Shown: positions 6,064 to 8,824 of the stretch, in pieces
How positions within the stretch are numbered: position 1 is the first letter of the stretch
How the letters are laid out: every line of letters starts with the position of its first letter
Source of the DNA: Porticoccaceae bacterium
GTDB taxonomy: Bacteria > Pseudomonadota > Gammaproteobacteria > Pseudomonadales > Porticoccaceae
Reading direction: 5' to 3'
Length of the DNA: 8,824 nucleotides
NCBI GenBank assembly: GCA_003448675.1
Contig: DLXZ01000121.1
Span: 4,518 to 13,341, forward strand
Program-made: the position numbers and the translations under genes
The notes under the pieces: model-generated
Database searches by the model: none
What the model was told of the DNA's origin: nothing
Seen by the model: the letters and a program-made list of their open reading frames with translations, nothing else

Positions 6064-6075
6064 GGGAAGCTTCCC
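6064..6075. promoter_or_regulatory. Perfect 12-bp palindrome GGGAAGCTTCCC
   Basis: The palindrome sits 82 bp upstream of the dehydrogenase start, in the control region shared with the divergent permease gene. It could be an operator for a dimeric regulator. No adjacent regulator gene supports a particular family. Confidence 0.35.
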
Positions 6076-6118
6076 GGTTCACTTAAAAAGCGGATTTAAA
6101 ACGCAACATAACAGTAAC

Positions 6119-6148
6119 AGGAGGAGGCCACGGCGGTGACGCCGGAGG
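6119..6148 (+). promoter_or_regulatory. Hairpin between two Shine-Dalgarno-like runs in the dehydrogenase leader
   Basis: AGGAGGAGG (6119-6127) is followed by the stem CGGCG-GTGA-CGCCG (6131-6144), whose GTGA loop fits the stable GNRA type. The working ribosome site GGAGG (6144-6148) lies 9 nt before the ATG at 6158 and overlaps the foot of the stem. The upstream purine run is about 30 nt from the ATG, too far for normal use. It could act as a ribosome standby site. Confidence 0.4.
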
Positions 6149-6157
6149 CAGACAATT

Positions 6158-7015
6158 ATGAAAGATGTAGAAGGCAAGGTAGCGTTTATCACTGGCGGCG
6201 CCAGCGGCATGGGCCTGGGTATGGCCAGGGCTTTTGCCAGGGCGGGCATGAAAGTCATGATCGGCGACATCCAGGCGGAGCCGGCGCAAAAGGCCGTCGA
6301 TGAACTCAAGGCTCAGGGTCTGGATGCCGCCTGCGTGCAAGTGGACGTGAGCAATCTGGAGTCAGTCCAGGCCGCCGCCGACAAAACCATCGACACCTTT
6401 GGCAAGGTGCATGTCATCAGCAATAACGCCGGTGTCGCCGTGGGTGGTTACAGCGAGACCTGCAACATGCGCAACTGGAACTGGGTAGTGGACGTCAACC
6501 TGTGGGGCGTAGTCTACGGCCTGCAAGCCTTTGTACCGAGGATTCTCGAACAGGACGAAGGCGGCCACGTGATCAGCACCGCCTCCATGGCGGGCATGGT
6601 TGGACTGCGCGGCGCCGGTCCCTACAACGCCACCAAATTTGCCGTGGTTGGCATGATGGAAACCTTCGCCGCCGACCACCGCAAACACAATATCGACGCC
6701 TCGGTGCTGTGCCCGGGCATCGTCGCCACCAATATCGGTGACTCTGGCCGTAACCGCCCCGACGAATACGGCGGTGTGGTCAAGGCCAGTGAGAAAGACC
6801 GCACGGCGGAAATGCTGGCCCAGGGCCTGGACCCGGATATCGTTGGTGATCTGGTACTGGAGGCTATGTTGGACGATCAGTTCTATATTTTCACCGACCC
6901 GGGTCTCAAGAACCTGATCGAAACCCGCTGCGAGCGTATCATTGCCGGTTATGACTGGGCGGCGAGCTGCAAGTCGCTCAAAGGCGCCAAGCAGGCCGGC
7001 GGTTTGCCGGGCTAG
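6158..7015 (+). CDS. Classical short-chain dehydrogenase/reductase (SDR)
   Basis: The protein has 285 residues. The cofactor motif TGGASGMG is at 12-19. D37 at the end of the second strand (MIGDIQ) favours NAD(H) over NADP(H). D63 (VDVS) contacts adenine and NNAG lies at 89-92. The catalytic tetrad is N114, S143, Y156 and K160 (YNATK). PGIVATNI follows as the usual substrate-loop start. The C-terminal extension of about 50 residues is longer than in minimal SDRs. The enzyme interconverts an alcohol and a ketone or aldehyde in the cytoplasm; the substrate is unknown. Relatives with this length often act on hydrophobic or steroid-like alcohols, and a Baeyer-Villiger enzyme elsewhere in the window would use ketones, but no direct link is visible. 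GGAGG lies 9 nt before the ATG. It appears to be a single-gene unit. Confidence 0.92.
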   Translation: MKDVEGKVAFITGGASGMGLGMARAFARAGMKVMIGDIQAEPAQKAVDELKAQGLDAACVQVDVSNLESVQAAADKTIDTFGKVHVISNNAGVAVGGYSETCNMRNWNWVVDVNLWGVVYGLQAFVPRILEQDEGGHVISTASMAGMVGLRGAGPYNATKFAVVGMMETFAADHRKHNIDASVLCPGIVATNIGDSGRNRPDEYGGVVKASEKDRTAEMLAQGLDPDIVGDLVLEAMLDDQFYIFTDPGLKNLIETRCERIIAGYDWAASCKSLKGAKQAGGLPG

Positions 7016-7025
7016 AAAACCCGGC
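7006..7025 (+). terminator. Weak hairpin at the dehydrogenase stop codon
   Basis: GCCGGG (7006-7011) pairs with CCCGGC (7020-7025) around an 8-nt loop that contains the TAG stop. No T-run follows, so if it stops transcription it does so poorly or with help from Rho. Confidence 0.3.
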
Positions 7026-7061
7026 TAGTTGCTTACCCCGATTGAACGCTATTTTTCGTCC

Positions 7062-7092
7062 AGCAAGCCATTATGACTGGCGCGTGCTTGCT
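7062..7092. other. Inverted repeat AGCAAGC-N17-GCTTGCT between convergent genes
   Basis: A perfect 7-bp inverted repeat lies midway between the convergent dehydrogenase and DUF3859-like genes. A competing stem GCGCG/CGCGC (7080-7084 with 7094-7098) overlaps it. Neither is followed by a T-run on either strand, so a role in termination is possible but not standard. Confidence 0.35.
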
Positions 7093-7148
7093 CCGCGCTA
7101 ACACACACAATGCCCGGGGACGGGAAATAGCTTCATACCCGAGATTAC

Positions 7149-7694
7149 CTATGATTCGCCCTCGAACTTTGATTCGACCTGGCTGTTGAGATGGTAGGTG
7201 GTAAAAGTGATCTTAAAAAGCTCTTCACCCTGGTGGCTGAAAACAAGCACCCAGTCACCCTCGACCAACTCATAATCCTCGTCCAGGGTATAGGTAAATG
7301 ATACCTGGGGGAACATCATTTCAGCGTCGGTGGGTATGCGCCCACTTTGGGTGCTCAACACTTCCCCCGATGGCAAGGTCATGGACGGGTGACTCAGGGT
7401 AAGGTCAATAAACTGGGTATCGACGGGCAGCAATAACAGTAGTAACTGGACATTGAAACCATGCCCCTTCTCAAGGGGTATCCGGTTGGTTTCCTCCACA
7501 TTGCTAAGTTTGATACCGACCCAACTTTTACCGGTTTTGCTGTTGGGGTCATCCACCAAGTCCCCGTCAATGCGCCGAACATGAGCATGGGTAAAGCTTA
7601 CTCCTCCCACGGCATGAATATAGTCACGTTTCGCCCACACACTCGTGGCAGCCAGGCTAAGCACAAAAACAAACACCAGATATACAGCACGCAT
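7149..7694 (-). CDS. Secreted beta-rich protein, DUF3859-like
   Basis: The protein has 181 residues with a clear signal peptide: R2, a hydrophobic core at 4-19, and cleavage after VWA at 19-21. The mature part of 160 residues has no cysteine and alternates short beta-like stretches. LTLSHPSMTLPSGEVL followed by FTYTLDEDYELVEGDWVLVFSHQGEEL and a final FKITFTTY resembles DUF3859, a small family of uncharacterised exported proteins. The assignment is from memory of the pattern. No enzymatic motif is seen. It is the second gene after the membrane-bound LuxR-type regulator on the same strand, 70 bp downstream, with a stem-loop between them, so co-transcription with a modulated level is possible. 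GGAAAG lies 7 nt before the ATG. Confidence 0.78.
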   Translation of the reverse strand: MRAVYLVFVFVLSLAATSVWAKRDYIHAVGGVSFTHAHVRRIDGDLVDDPNSKTGKSWVGIKLSNVEETNRIPLEKGHGFNVQLLLLLLPVDTQFIDLTLSHPSMTLPSGEVLSTQSGRIPTDAEMMFPQVSFTYTLDEDYELVEGDWVLVFSHQGEELFKITFTTYHLNSQVESKFEGES

Positions 7695-7712
7695 GGATAC
7701 TTTCCGGTCCTA

Positions 7713-7757
7713 CAAACGGTCGCGCAGTGTAAAGCATTTCAGGATGCGCGGTGTTTG
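7713..7757 (-). other. Bulged stem-loop between regulator and DUF3859-like genes
   Basis: CGCGCA (7721-7726) pairs with TGCGCG (7745-7750) around 18 nt. CAAAC (7713-7717) pairs with GTTTG (7753-7757) outside a small internal loop, giving 11 pairs in all. On the minus strand there is no T-run after it. It could pause or process the two-gene transcript or protect one part of it. Confidence 0.4.
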
Positions 7758-7764
7758 CCAGGCG

Positions 7765-8265
7765 TCATAGAATATCCTCCATAAACCAGGCTGAAAGAGC
7801 ATGCCGGCCAGGCAAGTCGGCCTTCTTATATATCGACGACGCCTGCTGGCGAATGGTTTTCTCGGTCACTCCACGCAGGACAGATATCTCTTTGAGACTG
7901 AATCCTTTCAATAACAACAGCCCCACCTCCCGCTCGCTTTTACTCAGGTCCCATGCCTCAAACTGCTCGGCAATCGCGTCCGACAACTGACGCCTGGCCA
8001 CCTGCACCTGATCGGATTCAGGCATACGCATTTTCCTTACTGATTCAAGTTCCGCGTGCAGCTGTTCGAGCTCAGCCCTACTGCGCTGTACCCGTAGCGT
8101 GAGCCAGAAAAAGACCCCCGCGGCTGCCGCCATGACAACGAACTCCTGCAACAGATGGAATGTCGTCACCCCCTCGGAAAAATCCGCAAGCAGGTCAGCG
8201 CCACTGGATATAACCACCAGTAGCAAAAAAATCATGATCAAATAATCAGAAGTCACTTTTGGCAT
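7765..8265 (-). CDS. Membrane-anchored LuxR-type transcriptional regulator
   Basis: I place the start at ATG 8265, giving 166 aa. GGGGAAG lies 8 nt upstream, whereas a TTG two codons earlier would be too close to it. Two hydrophobic segments (about 8-27 and 36-57) make a hairpin in the membrane. A charged, probably coiled-coil stretch follows (about 58-80, QRSRAELEQLHAELESV). The C-terminal LuxR/GerE-type helix-turn-helix spans about 106-163: LSKSEREVGLLLLKG, KEIS, TEKTIRQQASSIYKKAD, and R154. There is no receiver, PAS or autoinducer domain, so any signal must come through the membrane segments or a partner protein. The two N-terminal helices should leave the DNA-binding part in the cytoplasm. 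It is divergent from a cytochrome b gene and followed by a secreted DUF3859-like gene, which are its most likely targets. Palindromes in the shared control region fit autoregulation. Confidence 0.87.
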   Translation of the reverse strand: MPKVTSDYLIMIFLLLVVISSGADLLADFSEGVTTFHLLQEFVVMAAAAGVFFWLTLRVQRSRAELEQLHAELESVRKMRMPESDQVQVARRQLSDAIAEQFEAWDLSKSEREVGLLLLKGFSLKEISVLRGVTEKTIRQQASSIYKKADLPGRHALSAWFMEDIL

Positions 8266-8287
8266 GACCAAAGCTTCCCCGCCCTCT

Positions 8288-8299
8288 GGACATATGTCC
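8288..8299. promoter_or_regulatory. Perfect 12-bp palindrome GGACATATGTCC
   Basis: This palindrome lies 22 bp upstream of the regulator ATG and 85 bp upstream of the divergent cytochrome b ATG. Dimeric LuxR-type domains often bind short palindromes, so it is a good candidate site for the neighbouring regulator. That is inference; the sequence does not show binding. Confidence 0.45.
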
Positions 8300-8317
8300 T
8301 AAACCCACCAAGTCGGG

Positions 8318-8330
8318 CATCCGCCGGATG
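8318..8330. promoter_or_regulatory. Inverted repeat CATCCG-C-CGGATG
   Basis: This is a perfect 6+1+6 inverted repeat in the middle of the divergent control region, 54 bp before the cytochrome b ATG. It differs in sequence from the palindrome at 8288, so the two may bind different proteins, or one may be chance. Confidence 0.35.
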
Positions 8331-8384
8331 GTAGTCATTCATTACAAGCCACATTATCCCCTCTATGAGTAAAAAGGAGCGCCA

Positions 8385-8824
8385 ATGATGGGTCAAATCT
8401 ATGTGTGGGATCGCTTTGTCCGTATTTTTCACTGGTTACTGGTAGCTTTCTTTTGCATCAGCTACCTGACCGGCGAAGAAGAACACTGGATTCACACCTA
8501 CTCAGGCTATGCCATCTTCACGCTGATATCCTTGCGTGTTATCTGGGGTTTTATCGGTAGCAAGCACGCCCGCTTTGCCGATTTTATCTACTCGCCCGGT
8601 TCTATTGTGCGCTATCTCGCTAGCCTGACGACAGCTTCTCCCAAGCGCTACCGCGGCCATAACCCCGCTGGCGGGCTTATGGTCATCGCGCTGCTACTCG
8701 CCCTGTTCGCAACCACCCTGAGTGGCATGAAGCTCTACGCCGTTGAAGAAGGCAAAGGTCCCTTTGCCGGTGAAATCACTGTTACCCAGCGAGCCTACGC
8801 TGACTCCGATGGCGATGATGACGA
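8385..8824 (+). CDS. Cytochrome b561-type membrane protein, N-terminal part
   Basis: ATG 8385 opens a frame of 146 codons that leaves the window. AAGGAG (8374-8379) is 5 nt from this ATG and 8 nt from the next in-frame ATG (8388), so either may be used. VWDRFVRIFHWLL at 7-19 is the typical first-helix start of the b-type cytochrome family that includes CybB and the cytochrome subunits of hydrogenases. H16 is a likely heme ligand. HTYSGY at 37-42 begins the second helix, with H37 a second candidate ligand. RGHNPAGG at 90-97 begins the third. The protein passes electrons between the quinone pool and a c-type cytochrome or similar partner in the inner membrane. An acidic run (DSDGDDD, 140-146) begins at the window edge, a position where some members carry a variable acidic or His-rich loop. 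The fourth helix is not seen. The divergent LuxR-type gene may regulate it. Confidence 0.88.
   Translation, partial: MMGQIYVWDRFVRIFHWLLVAFFCISYLTGEEEHWIHTYSGYAIFTLISLRVIWGFIGSKHARFADFIYSPGSIVRYLASLTTASPKRYRGHNPAGGLMVIALLLALFATTLSGMKLYAVEEGKGPFAGEITVTQRAYADSDGDDD

Larger units (their letters stand above)
5861..6157. other. Divergent intergenic region between fetB-like and dehydrogenase genes
   Basis: This 297-bp gap should hold promoters in both directions. A TTGACG at 6044-6049 on the plus strand has no good -10 partner. The notable elements are a 12-bp palindrome at 6064-6075, a possible 38-codon minus-strand reading frame (5892-6008), and a hairpin between two ribosome-binding-like purine runs just before the dehydrogenase start. 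There is no trace of an ABC ATPase in the frames I read. Confidence 0.5.

Noticed and set aside
6063..6072. 10-mer GGGGAAGCTT, also present on the minus strand at 8271-8280
   Set aside because: Only two copies occur, one of which is simply the ribosome site of the regulator gene, so a repeat family is not supported.
6362..6688. Minus-strand open frame of 108 codons
   Set aside because: It is antisense to the conserved catalytic core of the dehydrogenase and shows no family features.
8365..8388. Seven-codon upstream frame (MSKKERQ) whose stop overlaps the cytochrome b start
   Set aside because: It has no ribosome site of its own, and its sequence is simply the Shine-Dalgarno region of the cytochrome gene read as codons.

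Overview
This window looks like chromosomal DNA of a marine-type gammaproteobacterium. Moderately high GC, compact spacing, good Shine-Dalgarno sites and the protein families present recall Cellvibrionales-like lineages such as Halieaceae or Spongiibacteraceae. That placement is an inference from protein style, not a computed classification. I see no rRNA, tRNA, CRISPR array, insertion sequence, integrase or attachment site.

Layout. A Baeyer-Villiger flavin monooxygenase runs on the minus strand off the left edge (1-1187). A 71-aa protein of unknown function (1413-1628) and a small secreted two-cysteine protein (1884-2345) lie upstream of it on the same strand. A 298-bp divergent gap separates these from a plus-strand secreted protein of a widespread uncharacterised family (2644-3714). 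That gene ends at a strong, probably two-way terminator shared with a convergent phytanoyl-CoA dioxygenase-like gene (3821-4666, minus). Also on the minus strand are a small DUF1145-like membrane protein (4756-5019) and a FetB/UPF0014 ABC permease (5108-5860) with no ATPase gene beside it. A 297-bp divergent gap leads to a plus-strand classical short-chain dehydrogenase (6158-7015). Convergent to it is a minus-strand pair: a membrane-tethered LuxR-type regulator (7765-8265) and a DUF3859-like secreted protein (7149-7694). A b561-type cytochrome (8385 to the right edge, plus) is divergent from the regulator.

How the genes may work together. The monooxygenase, the Fe(II)/2-oxoglutarate oxygenase and the dehydrogenase suggest oxidative metabolism of lipid, terpenoid or steroid-like compounds. 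They lie in separate transcription units, so a common pathway is only a possibility. The most suggestive regulatory unit is at the right end. There a two-helix membrane protein with a LuxR-type DNA-binding domain and no sensor domain faces a membrane cytochrome b across about 120 bp carrying two perfect inverted repeats, and is followed by a secreted protein behind a bulged intergenic stem-loop. Other points for a second look are the orphan FetB permease, paired palindromes over the putative monooxygenase promoter, and a nest of inverted repeats at 1782-1885. I found no clear-cut new defence or mobile system.
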